From Viola odorata (taxonomy: Eukaryota; Streptophyta; Magnoliopsida; Malpighiales; Violaceae): a DNA stretch of 64,000 bases. Numbering within the stretch: position 1 is the first letter of the stretch; each line of letters starts with the position of its first letter. A program made the translations under genes and the position numbers. This document shows positions 11,285 to 19,944 of the stretch, piece after piece. The stretch lies in NCBI GenBank assembly GCA_963691705.1, contig OY829538.1, positions 36,104,836 through 36,168,835 on the forward strand, given 5' to 3'. The notes under the pieces were generated by a model, which saw nothing but the letters and a program-made list of their open reading frames with translations, was not told the DNA's origin and searched no databases.

Positions 11285-11619
11285 CGTCCCAGCAGTAGGC
11301 GCTTCCGAAGAGCCGGCTGCATCAGAAGAAGGCAGAATAGGTGACCGGAGAGAGGTAACGCTCCGAGTCTTCTTTTTCTTTTTTCCTTTGGCGAAAGCTC
11401 TGCGAGCGGAGGGTCAAGGTGGAAGAGCAGCGATTGATATAACAAGAATACCAACAGGAATGGTATCGGTTTCCTTGTCAACAGAGGCAGAAGATGTTTG
11501 GGGAGGAGCCGAAGCGGCGGCTGAAGTGGTGGCGATATTGATTGCCACGGCCTTTTCCCTATCTTGAAGTCTTTTCCGGCTCCTTCTAACACTCTCCGGA
11601 ACGTAATCCGGATCAGTTG

Positions 11620-11688
11620 CTGCAAAAGCACAAGACAGCGTCAGCGTTAGTACCAATACTAGAAATCAAAGATTGGCACGATACTCAC
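11620..11688 (-). other. Intron 1 of antisense gene d (A)
   Basis: Donor GTGAGT (11688-11683) and acceptor TTTTGCAG ending at 11620 are on the - strand. Removing it joins the reading frames at phase 1, and the flanking residues align with the same junction in H (63836-63906). Confidence 0.75.
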
Positions 11689-12572
11689 GTCTAACGCAGG
11701 CCCTGATATCGGTCCCGCAAGCCAGAAGGTGGGTGTGAACGCTGATTTCCAGACTGAGCAACTTATCAAACCAGCCCTGTTCTGTCTCGTCAAGGGCCAC
11801 ACGGCACCAAGCTCTGTCCTTAACGCTCTGGTTAAAACCAGATCGCCACATGAATCCGGAAGCTCAGGAGTCTCAACAACAAAAAATTGCTCTTTCCATT
11901 TATCAATGGAAGATTCCAAGCTAAGGAGTTTCCAGGTGAAATTTTTGAGTGAATCGTCATTATAACGGGGCGATATCGCTATCACACCCCGACGGTTATA
12001 CATCTTAAACAGAGATTTGAGTAATGCAAGGGAAGGAGATGTAATTCCTTTGTACTTGTAGAGTTCTAAAAAAGCATAAATGCCACAGTAGGCATTCGGA
12101 GCCAGTTGAACAGGGCTCAGATCCAGAGAGGTAAGCAACTCTTGGATAAACGGGTCAACCGGAAATCGGAAACCATAGCGGAACATCTGGGCATAAAGGA
12201 TTCTACGATTACCGGTTAGAATGCTATTCAAGCGTAAAGACACAGAGGCGGCAATAGCCTTGAAACCCTCAGGGAGGGCAACACCATGATCAAACAGGTG
12301 TTTATCAAGAATGGCAGAAGAAGTAATAGTACTGACTATAGTCTCTATTTTTTCTTCATCCCGAGATTTAGACCCAGAAGCCCGAGTTTTTCTTTTTGTC
12401 ATGGTGGAAAAAGAAAACAAAGAGATGAAGAAGACAGTAAAAGGAAATGAAAAAGTACGTTTTGGGGAAGAAAATCAAAGTACCTAGGGGAGGAATGCCA
12501 GAAACACAAACGATTCAAGAAGATGCAGAGAAACAGAGTATCGAAAGTGAAAAAAAGAAATAGAGTGTTGGG

Positions 12573-12590
12573 TTTTATAACCCTAAGAGG
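12573..12590 (-). promoter_or_regulatory. TATA-like box of antisense gene d (A)
   Basis: On - the sequence reads CCTCTTAGGGTTATAAAACC, about 170 bp upstream of the d start codon. H has CCTTTTAGGGTTATATATAA (62952-62971) about 145 bp upstream of its d gene. The 12403-12987 interval between genes c and d is otherwise non-coding. Confidence 0.6.
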
Positions 12591-12987
12591 CTAAAGGCAT
12601 GACTGCTGGAACAGTTGCTACGCGCGTGATAGGCGTGAGTAATGAGTACAACCCTAGAAAAACGAGAAGATGTTTTGATCCTATCAAATCATGCTAGCCC
12701 TAACGTCCCGATGAGAAGACATGTGTCCTCGAATCATCATGATCCTTCGATCGCATTAATAAGGGGATTCTAAGCATTAAATGCTCCGAAAAAGTAAAAT
12801 CACTTTATCAAAAAGAAGTCAAGCGTGATGACGTAATCAGCAAGATATCGCCGTAAAACAAAACAACTGTTATCCAGAGCAGAATGACGGTCGTTATTGT
12901 GCAAGCGTTATCAGTTATTACAAGCCATTTGAAATCAAGGTTGGAGGAGAAAAATAAATCAAAATGCTCTCAAGTGCCGCCTTATGC

Positions 12988-15084
12988 TCATGGCGGAACA
13001 ACTCCCTTGACGCCCCCGACATCCGCATCCTTTAACCTCTCAAAGGCATAATCGGCTATCTTGGCAGGATCGAAAGCCCCGCTGCGGTAATAATCAGGGA
13101 ATCCGGTCGCAAAAGCCTGTATCGCCTTGTCCTTCCATCTCGACATCTCATGGGACATCTTCGCCAATCTTGCATCGCGGGCCGATATCTCTTCGCAAAG
13201 GAGATTGTTCTTTTTGTCAGCCGTCATCAGTTCTGCCTCCAGAAGTTCTACTTTTGCTTTCCCTATCGACTTTTCTCTGGCCAACTCAATGCGATAGTCA
13301 TTAAGCTCAGCTTGGGTATCGCTTTGAAGTCGTGTTAACTCTGCCACCTTAGAAGGGGAGCCCTGAGCCTTGTTACCCTGAATATCGAGGAAGTAATTTA
13401 GCATGCGAAGGCTAGCTAGTACTTCATTCAAAGCGCGTTCGCGATGAACCTCTAGAGGAAGCTCTGACATCTCCTCCCTATCTTTAGGAGAGCTAAATAT
13501 CGCACCTACCGTGGAGCCCACCGACTCATTTCGCGATAGCGGATCCGATATCCCTAGTGCGCGAAGTCCGCTGGTGCCAAAGGTAGACAGATCCAAGTGA
13601 TAGGAAGTGGCTCCTTGAAGGCCTTGAGAAGAAAGATTAGCGGTGAAAGGCCCAGCCCCTGAGATAGAAGTACAGAATAATGGCGGAAGGCCATTAGGCA
13701 GAGGGTCAGGAGCGACGGCAGGAGCAGGATCTGGGACGCCAACGTCAGGAATAAAAGACGAGATAGGAGAGTCAGGAGCGGCAGTCGAAGGAGGAACGTT
13801 GACCTCTGACGGAACCTTGGGGATTTCAGGAGGAATGTCGGTTGACACTTCGGCTGCCACAGCTACTTTAGAAGTGCTTGTGCCCCCGAAAGAGCCAGTC
13901 CCGGTAGCAGGGGTTTCGCTAAATTTGTTCAAAGCAGCTGCAGAGATGGGGTTGCTACTTCCCATGCGTAGTTTCTTCCATTGAGCTGCGGAAGCATGAT
14001 GAAGCCCAGAATCATTGTCCATGTCCTCGCTGTCGCTGTCGGTTGTTTCAGCCTTAGGATGATTCAAAGTCGCTCCTTGCCGAACGGGTAACCAGTTCTC
14101 GAGAAATTGAGAAGCGCGGTTAGAGATGCCTCGCTTGGTGACAGTCTTGAATCTTTTTCTTTTTGGAGGAGCGGCAGGATGACTGGAACTTTCAGGCGGA
14201 GGAGATGGTGGCCGTGTCTGGAGTGGCGTCACATTCAGAGGAACATCTTTATCGCTCGACGGTTGGTTTTCAGTGTCACCTACCAGCAAGACATATCAGA
14301 ACATTGAATTAGCTGAAGTGATAACGAGAGAAAAGAAACTTACTTATAGTACACTTCTCTATAAGCCTGTGCAAGGCAAACTCTTGAATGCGGAAGGACA
14401 ATTTCAACCCCAGCAGCATGTTCGTCTGTCGGAGCTTTTCCCTGGATATGGTTGATGGATTTATCCAAAGGGAGTCGTTGAGACACCGATTAAAACCTCT
14501 GGGCCAGGGGCGGAAAGGTAAATTCACAATAAAGAAACCGCTCTTCCAACCCGCCACGGTTTCTTCGAAACCCCAGAATCTCTGCCAGAATGACTGCTCC
14601 ATCTTGGGGCGATATCTACCATACAGTTGCGACACCTAAAACTAAAAAACTTGCAGAATAAATTGATAGACGGGACAAGGATGCCCCGCAACTCGCAGAT
14701 ATGAATGAAGGCCGAAATCCCGCACCAAGAAGGGGGTGTAAGCTGAGCTGGGTTAATGTCATATCGAATTAATAATCTTTTCACCGCCTTATGGATGGGA
14801 AAGCGGAAACCGTAAAGAAACATGTCAAAATATAGCATCCTATCGGCCCCCGATAGAGGATCATGAAGTCGGTAACCAGCATCAGGAATCCTAACGGAGA
14901 AGCCTGGAGGGAAAACGATATTGTTTTCCTCCAACTCTGCATCTAATACCGCTTGATCAACGAAAATACTGGGAGTTCTCTCTATTTCTAAATTTATGGG
15001 CTGCTGGAAAATCTGGAGACTCCTCAAAGACCTATTTGCGACCAGAGGCCACTGAGAATCTTTGGGTAGTCTAGATGTGCTCAT
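12988..15084 (-). pseudogene. Antisense gene c of element A: PF04195-like domain + coiled coil, two exons
   Basis: Start ATG 15084 (MSTSRLPKD). Exon 1 to 14344 encodes the PF04195-like domain (LYFDMFLYGFRFPIHKAV, NPAQLTPPSWCGISAFIHIC, FFSFRCRNC, FWGFEETVAGWKSGFFIV), with one frameshift near 14600. Intron 14280-14343 (GTAAGT...GTAG, 64 bp, phase 1). Exon 2 (14279-12988, open, about 430 codons) has a P/S-rich region with basic cluster PPKRKRFKTVTKRG, the motif YHLDLSTFGTSGLRALG, a coiled coil and the conserved end SGAFDPAKIADYAFERL. Orthologous to H gene c and paralogous to gene d. The N-terminal family is tentative; function unknown. Confidence 0.82.
14280..14343 (-). other. Intron of antisense gene c (A)
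   Basis: Donor GTAAGT (14343-14338), acceptor GGTAG ending at 14280. Splicing joins ...ACT ATA A to GT GAC ACT GAA, in frame and aligning with H gene c (ATG G | GA GAC ACT GAT). It has the same position and phase as the H intron 61124-61190. Confidence 0.8.
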
Positions 15085-15261
15085 AATAAATCGGCAAGAA
15101 GAAAATCTGAGGGAGGGAGGTGAAGTACCTTGAATCAGAAGGCGGTGGACAAACTGTCTGCACCAGCGAACGGTGGTCGTAACTTCCTTCAGAGCAAAAT
15201 CTAGAAAGAAAAGGGAGAAATTTCAAAACGAGAGCAAAGAGTATTAAAAGAAAGCAGTTGT

Positions 15262-15274
15262 TCCCTTTTAAAGG
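15262..15274 (-). promoter_or_regulatory. TATA-like box of antisense gene c (A)
   Basis: CCTTTAAAAGGGA on the - strand, 178 bp upstream of the start codon. The identical 13-mer occurs in H at 60238-60250, 168 bp upstream of its c gene. The 15085-15564 interval has no coding sequence. Confidence 0.65.
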
Positions 15275-15564
15275 CTGAGTACGAAGAAGTTGAACAGCTT
15301 GTGAAAATGGGGCACGTCCCAAAGTAAAAGTGACACGTGTGAAAGCCTCAGAAGGATATTTATGTCCTCACATTTATATCTTCTAGAAGGGGGTAGTTAC
15401 TGACATCCAGTCTCAGGCGGTTGAAGTAAAGCAACGGTTAGTTTCACAGCAATAGCCAACCAACAGAGCGGCTAACGCCTAAACATGCAAGACTAAAAAA
15501 GCAAAGCATTATGGAATTTAATAATAAGCCATACGACATCTACAATGGAGTGACAGGGGCGGAA

Positions 15565-15990
15565 TCAATCATTGTCAGGCCAGTAAGAAGGCCAGTACCA
15601 GTACTCTTCGTCGGAGGGCGGAAGTTCCTCATCAGCGAAAGAAGGGAACTTGTCAGCCTTTCGCTCAATGCTCAACAGTGATAGTTTAGATTCCTCCTTT
15701 ATATCAGAAGATGCCGCCTTGACGACGGTATCATTCTGAGGAACCTTCTCTTCGAACCAGTCAGAAGGAGGAGATGATTTTTTGTCCTCACAAACTAGAG
15801 GGGCTGAAAATGACGAAAACCAGCCGGTGCTACTGATTTTCGCTCTTTTCTTCAGCCTTTTCCGACCAGTGCGGCGGCACAATCGCTTTCTCAGGCTCGA
15901 TGGCGAAGGAGGATCGTCCGAATCTGGCATGGTTGGAGGGCTTGGGCGAGTCTCGCATTTGTCAGAAATCTGATCATATGAATCTGCCAT
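15565..15990 (-). CDS. Antisense gene b of element A: small basic/acidic protein
   Basis: An intact 141-codon ORF from ATG 15990 (MADSYDQ). It has a proline/serine N-terminus (PPTMPDSDDPPSPSS), then a basic cluster RRTGRKRLKKRAK that looks like a nuclear localisation signal, a variable middle, and an acidic-aromatic end (DEEYWYWPSYWPDND). H carries a 137-codon homologue at 59535-59948 that keeps the MADSY start, the proline/basic order and the ...YWPDED end while the middle diverges. No family recognised. A DNA- or chromatin-related role is only an inference from composition. Confidence 0.7.
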   Translation of the reverse strand: MADSYDQISDKCETRPSPPTMPDSDDPPSPSSLRKRLCRRTGRKRLKKRAKISSTGWFSSFSAPLVCEDKKSSPPSDWFEEKVPQNDTVVKAASSDIKEESKLSLLSIERKADKFPSFADEELPPSDEEYWYWPSYWPDND

Positions 15991-16061
15991 GAAGAACGAG
16001 AATCAGTAGCAGCAGAAAAATGCTAAAGGAGAAGATGAAGAGAAAGAAGAAGGAAAAATTC

Positions 16062-16071
16062 CCATAAATAG
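16062..16071 (-). promoter_or_regulatory. TATA-like box of antisense gene b (A)
   Basis: CTATTTATGG on -, 72 bp before the b start codon. H has CTATTTAATGG (59458-59468), 67 bp before its b gene. Confidence 0.5.
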
Positions 16072-16336
16072 TCAGAATAGTAAGACTCTTCGATTTTCTC
16101 CACGCGTGAAAAGAGCATGATTTAATGCTCCTTGAGAAGATCAATCATAATGACAGAATCAGGTCCTTTGAACACGCCTGTTGGGAATTTTCCCACAATC
16201 AAGAAATGCAGAAAAACTGCCCAATCAGTTAATGCTGAAAAGACGGCGCATGATTAGCAGAATGCTTGCTCAAGCAACCGTCGCCACCTGGCAGATAAAG
16301 AAGAATAAATGCTGCAAAAATCTGATCGATTTCAGA

Positions 16337-16353
16337 CTCGTTTTCAGTTGGGC
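16337..16353 (+). repeat. Internal copy of the A 3'-terminal block
   Basis: CTCGTTTTCAGTTGGGC is identical over 17 bases to 17653-17669, which abuts the 3' LTR. It lies in the gap between genes a and b, 167 bp past the a stop codon. H has the corresponding pair (58446-58466 and 59199-59219) at the same relative place. Confidence 0.8.
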
Positions 16354-16519
16354 TGGCACAACCCACAATTAAAGCAAGGGCTAATGCCCTGAAGAGAAGA
16401 AAAAATATCACAAGACCAATAACAAAAAGGAGTTTCATTACGGCCTAACGGCCTAAAGATACGTCCGCATACATAAATATATAAGGGGAAAACAAAAGAG
16501 AAGGCGGAACGGCCAGCAT

Positions 16520-16909
16520 TCAAGCCCGAGACCCGGCGTCATTGTCGTCATCCACCAGCAGGGTAGGGACATCCCTCAGGGCTTCCTCCACCAAAGTTAA
16601 CTCGAAAATAGTGTTCCTCATGCTCTTCAGGCAGCAGTTCAGCAGATCCTTCCTCTGCTGCAGCGTGGCGATAGTTACTTCGATGCGGCAGGCGGCGACG
16701 ACCAGCTTGGAGACTTTCCCGATGGGGTTGAAGTCCTCCATGGTAGCAGACCCAATCCTTGCCTGAATTGGAGCCATCATTCCCCGAAGCTCTAGGGTAT
16801 CCTCGCCAGACTTCGTCATCATATTCTCCAGAAAATTGATGTCACCCTCAGTAAGATTTTTGAGGGTCAGGGCGTTGGAGATCAGAAAGTTTCTAGTGAG
16901 ATCTTCCAT
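16520..16909 (-). CDS. Antisense gene a of element A: small helical protein
   Basis: An intact 129-codon ORF from ATG 16909 (MEDLTRNFLISNALTLKNL). It is predicted mostly helical, with leucine-rich segments, a central MEDF, R-I-E-V-T-I, K-D-L-L-x-C-C-L-K-S-M-R and an aspartate-rich end. The H homologue (58656-59039, 127 codons) is about 60% identical by eye and gap-free until the last few residues, a pattern suggesting selection on the protein. I recognise no family. It is the antisense gene nearest the 3' LTR. Confidence 0.75.
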   Translation of the reverse strand: MEDLTRNFLISNALTLKNLTEGDINFLENMMTKSGEDTLELRGMMAPIQARIGSATMEDFNPIGKVSKLVVAACRIEVTIATLQQRKDLLNCCLKSMRNTIFELTLVEEALRDVPTLLVDDDNDAGSRA

Positions 16910-16965
16910 GAGAAAATGGAAAATGAGGGGCAGAGAGAATGTGAAGAATCTGCAGAAAAGGATCG

Positions 16966-16973
16966 TATTTATA
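16966..16973 (-). promoter_or_regulatory. TATA box of antisense gene a (A)
   Basis: TATAAATA on the - strand, 57 bp upstream of the gene a start codon. The H equivalent is TATAAAT at 58588-58594, 62 bp upstream. Confidence 0.7.
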
Positions 16974-17113
16974 GATCCAGGGCAATAGCTGCGCGCCAGG
17001 GCGTGCTCCTTGAAAATCGAGTCGTACCATTATCCAAAAATAATTGGAGGGAAGGGCTACCGCGGAACTCCTGACGGACACCCGAGATGCTCGAGTAGAG
17101 TATATATCGGAGA

Positions 17114-17285
17114 GCGTAAGACCTTACAACTTATAGGCTGCCTACAGTGTGAAACCGCGTTGATATTACAGGTAGCTCCTAGCAGCGTAAAATCGCGTCA
17201 ATATCACCGGTAGCTATGACGTAAGACCGCACAAACTGTAAGCGGCTCATGGCGTAAGACCACAACAATGTTACGGGCAGCTTAC
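17114..17285. repeat. Short imperfect tandem repeat upstream of antisense gene a (A)
   Basis: Five diverged copies of a roughly 35-bp unit start GCGTAAGACC (17115), GTGTGAAACCGCG (17147), GCGTAAAATCGCG (17186), CGTAAGACCGC (17220) and GCGTAAGACC (17251). They lie within about 700 bp between gene a and the 3' LTR; the equivalent H interval is only about 200 bp and lacks them. The rest of 17286-17652 shows nothing I can name. Confidence 0.6.
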
Positions 17286-17629
17286 CGCATGGCCAGACCC
17301 CACGAGTTTGGAGAGAACGGCGACATCAAAAACACCCCGACATGAGTGGGTGAAAACCCCTAAGGGTAACTAGTACTTGTCGCCACATGTTATTTCGCTA
17401 ACATGACAGAACTATATTTAAGAATGTGCAGGAAAGACTCGGACATCTCTCACAGAACGATAACAGAAGCTTCAGAGAGGACCTGCACTATCAAACAGTC
17501 CCACTTAATAGCTTTGCTATCGCGTGTCCGGTGCAATGGAACTAACAAAGGAATTCGGAAAACTCGGTTATTTTTCCCGAAGCTGACACGGCGTAAAGGG
17601 AGTGCTGATTCCATCTGAGGACAAGAGAG

Positions 17630-17672
17630 GCAGCCCTTGGTGAACACTCGGGCTCGTTTTCAGTTGGGCATA
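17630..17672 (+). promoter_or_regulatory. Conserved 3'-terminal block of A (polypurine-tract position)
   Basis: AGCCCTTGGTGAACACTCGG followed by the 17-mer CTCGTTTTCAGTTGGGC and ATA abuts the 3' LTR. C and H have the same block (GCCCTTGGTAAACACTCGGGCT, then a T-rich run, then GTTGGGC) beside LTRs that otherwise differ. The position and T-rich box fit plus-strand priming, though purines are few. Confidence 0.65.
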
Positions 17673-18209
17673 TGATAACAATTAAGGAAACACCAAGGGT
17701 ATAATCGTCTTCCTACCTCCAGTCAAAGCCGGATTCCTGTAGACCTTGACTAAAAGATGGCACCCGGCTGCCGCCCCCGTTAGGCCAAGGATCCTGGGAT
17801 GGTCGACATCAGCGGGGGAGGGGGGGGACCTACACGGCGTCATCCCATCCTAGGAACCCCGACAACGACATACTGGCGATATCCCACTAGCGATATCCTC
17901 CTACTTACGTCATCCTGTACGGACCAGCTGACGTCATCTTGGGCATTATCTCCCCTTGATAACGCCCACCCCTGGGGGTAACGACCTTCTTCTCTTCAGC
18001 TATAAATACCCCACATTTATAAAGCGAGGGTAAGAGAAAATTCTCTACTAGAATCTCTGCCGAATTTCATAACCTTACTAACTTAAGCATCGGAGCGTCT
18101 ACGCCGGAGCCCCCCCTCCGGCGCTTTGCAGGTATCGCGGACAGCAGCCACGGTGATTCCGGACAGCCATAATCCTCATTTCGCCCCCGAAGAAACTCGA
18201 ATCTTATCA
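17673..18209 (+). repeat. Element A 3' LTR
   Basis: 537-bp copy of 2192-2729 with about 24 substitutions plus G/C-run indels. Ends TTATCA and is followed by AAAGC. Confidence 0.95.
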
Positions 18210-18214
18210 AAAGC
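18210..18214. repeat. Target-site duplication of element A (right)
   Basis: AAAGC, identical to 2187-2191; element B sequence resumes here. Confidence 0.95.
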
Positions 18215-19377
18215 TTCACAATTATATGCTCAAAGAATACTTGCCATCTCCCGTGCTTTCTTAGTCGCCATCTGTTGCTCTTGAAGGTCAATGCACTAGT
18301 GTTGGTAGGAGGATTCACATCATTCCCTCTCCCTTCGAAAGGATTCGCCCTCGAATCTGATTTTAGACCTGCACCACAATACCTTAAGTTAGTAATATCA
18401 AAGTAAGCACAAATCGAACCATACCAACCTTGTAAATTCAACTTGGCATCAATGTCTTTGAACATGTCAAAGCGTCGAGTAAGATGATTGCTCCAAGCGG
18501 CTACTCTTGATTGAACTTGGTTTAGGGACCGTCTCCGGTGTAAGCGCTGCCAAACCCAAGCTCTTATCTTGAAGGATCCACTCATCCTTCCATGGTTTCC
18601 CAAAGTTGCCATCTAGACACTCAAATGCGCACCATAGCACTTGGCTTGTCCATGGGCTATCCGCATTACTTCGATCTCTTGGCTGCCACTTATACTAAAT
18701 AATACACTCAAAGGTAGCAATATTAAATCGAATAATGTCATAAGAAGAAAATCACACATGTGTTTCAATAACACACCAAAGATAATAGCGTGTATGAAAA
18801 GGTAGTAAGTGTATAAAAGAAACGAAAAATATTCCTTCCATGTAGACTCATACTTACAAACTGTCACATGTCTTATAGCTCCAAGATCTCTCTCCTCCAT
18901 CTCTGGTTGTCTCAAGAATTGTGGTGGCAAGGATAAATTTCGCTTCCTTGGCGCACTCAATATTTGCCACGATTCTTGACCTAAGTCGCTAAAAGACTTC
19001 TACGTTTTATTACTAACAAGACTCCAAGGAAAAATATATGAAATAATAACATCCTTAAGAGTTAAGTTAATAATAAAACAGCAGGTCATCACACAATCCA
19101 CAAACATATCATGCTCATCAAAATTTCACAAAAGATCATGCGACCGATATAAGCGATTACGTCTGAAAAGAGCTCCTCTAAATCCTATCGACTTAAACAC
19201 AAAATTTTCATGGAATTCACACTTAAAAACATAGTTATCTAATGTAAAAACATGTGAGAATCTAATTAAATATGTGTTAGAGATAACACAATCCATTTCT
19301 CTCGGTCTAGCCAACATACCAAACTGTTTTCGCTTTCGCGAGTAAATTTCAAAGGTATATGACTTGACCTTCGGTTC
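18215..19377 (-). pseudogene. Element B internal region, degenerate coding-like stretch
   Basis: Largely open on - but with scattered stops. 18612-18215 reads MATLGNHGRMSG... and ends NLRYCGAGLKSDSRANPFEGRGND around 18320-18370, a gypsy-polyprotein-tail signature followed by a purine tract (18324-18342, GAAGGGAGAGGGAA on -). That is a second 3'-end-like module besides the real one at 2129-2191. 18960-18613 contains PRKRNLSLPPQFLRQPE and a hydrophobic stretch. No enzyme motif recognised. Confidence 0.45.
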
Positions 19378-19944
19378 TTACATATAACCATCATCAATTA
19401 AATTAATTTTATAATCAGAAGCATAAGAATTAATGATGTTCATATACTCACACAAATCGCTCCTTAGGGAAGAGGACCATACCATACCCTTTCGGTTAGG
19501 GTTTGCCGAACTAGGCACCATGGTTGCGCAAGGCTCTTTCCCTCCTCTTGGCAGTAAGGTAAGAGGCTCCTCTTCTGCCAATACTCTCTTCTTTCTCTGC
19601 ACATGAGGTAAAACAACACTAGAAAGGAAAGCAAATGGGTTAGGGTTAGTGAACTCGAAGTGCAATGGCCAAAATTTCAGTTTTTGGTGGCTTGCGTCAA
19701 AACAGATTTTGTACACACCAAGTGTGTTCCTCACTCCTCTCCCTATGGCATAATCACTCTCCTCTCCTTTTGTATCAATGCCAAATAACGCATGCTCACT
19801 CTTTTCATGCGGGTTGTTTTCCTCACTTTCTCTTTTCCCATGCTCACTCTTTTCATGGGGGCTATTTTTTATTTCATCTCTTTTCCCATGCCCACTCTTT
19901 TCATAGGGGTTGTTTTCCTCGTTATTTCTCTTTTTTTTCAGCAC
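19378..19944 (-). pseudogene. Element B ORF after gag, with 16-residue repeats
   Basis: A 188-codon open frame overlapping the end of gag by 23 bases in another frame. Its N-terminal third is three 16-residue repeats (HEKSEHGKR-type) encoded by a 48-bp tandem repeat. The remainder (KICFDASHQKLKFWPLHFEF...) is unrecognised. The shift from gag occurs at an A8 run (minus strand, 19930-19937), so one missing or extra base, or ribosomal slippage, would join it to Gag. Confidence 0.5.
19793..19936. repeat. 48-bp x3 in-frame tandem repeat in B
   Basis: Copies begin TGCTCACTCTTTTCATG or TGCCCACTCTTTTCATA at 19793, 19841 and 19889, exactly 48 bp apart. Because 48 is a multiple of three, the encoded 16-residue unit is preserved. 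Confidence 0.85.

Larger units (their letters stand above)
9952..12402 (-). pseudogene. Antisense gene d of element A: PF04195-like domain + coiled coil, three exons
   Basis: Start ATG 12402 (MTKRKTRAS). Exon 1 (12402-11689) holds the domain: RRILYAQMFRYGFRFP, LSPVQLAPNAYCGIYAFLEL, ISPRYNDDSLKNFTWKL. This resembles the 'putative gypsy type transposon' family, function unknown. Intron 1 is 11620-11688 (GTGAGT...GCAG, 69 bp, phase 1). Exon 2 (11619-11285) is basic/serine-rich. Intron 2 is 11199-11284 (86 bp, phase 0). Exon 3 from 11198 has a proline-rich linker, the VDMTTFRSSGL motif, then a long coiled coil (10560-10100) and the acidic end EGEIAEDEE. Lesions: frameshift near 11855, TGA 11414-11416, frameshift near 10620, TAA 10285-10287. 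Opposite strand to gag-pol; orthologous to H gene d. Confidence 0.8.
2192..18209 (+). mobile_element. Element A: Tat-lineage Ty3/gypsy retrotransposon with antisense gene cassette
   Basis: The 16-kb element has 538/537-bp LTRs (TGATAA...TTATCA), a perfect 5-bp duplication AAAGC, a PBS at 2732, gag-pol on + (2816-8692), tandem repeats (8819-9410), and a four-gene cluster on - (16909-9952) before the 3' LTR. Pol order is PR-RT-RNaseH-second RNase H-INT. The second, archaeal-type RNase H is the hallmark of the Tat lineage. LTRs differ at about 24 of 535 positions plus G/C-run indels, so insertion is not recent, and gag-pol carries numerous stops. Confidence 0.95.
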
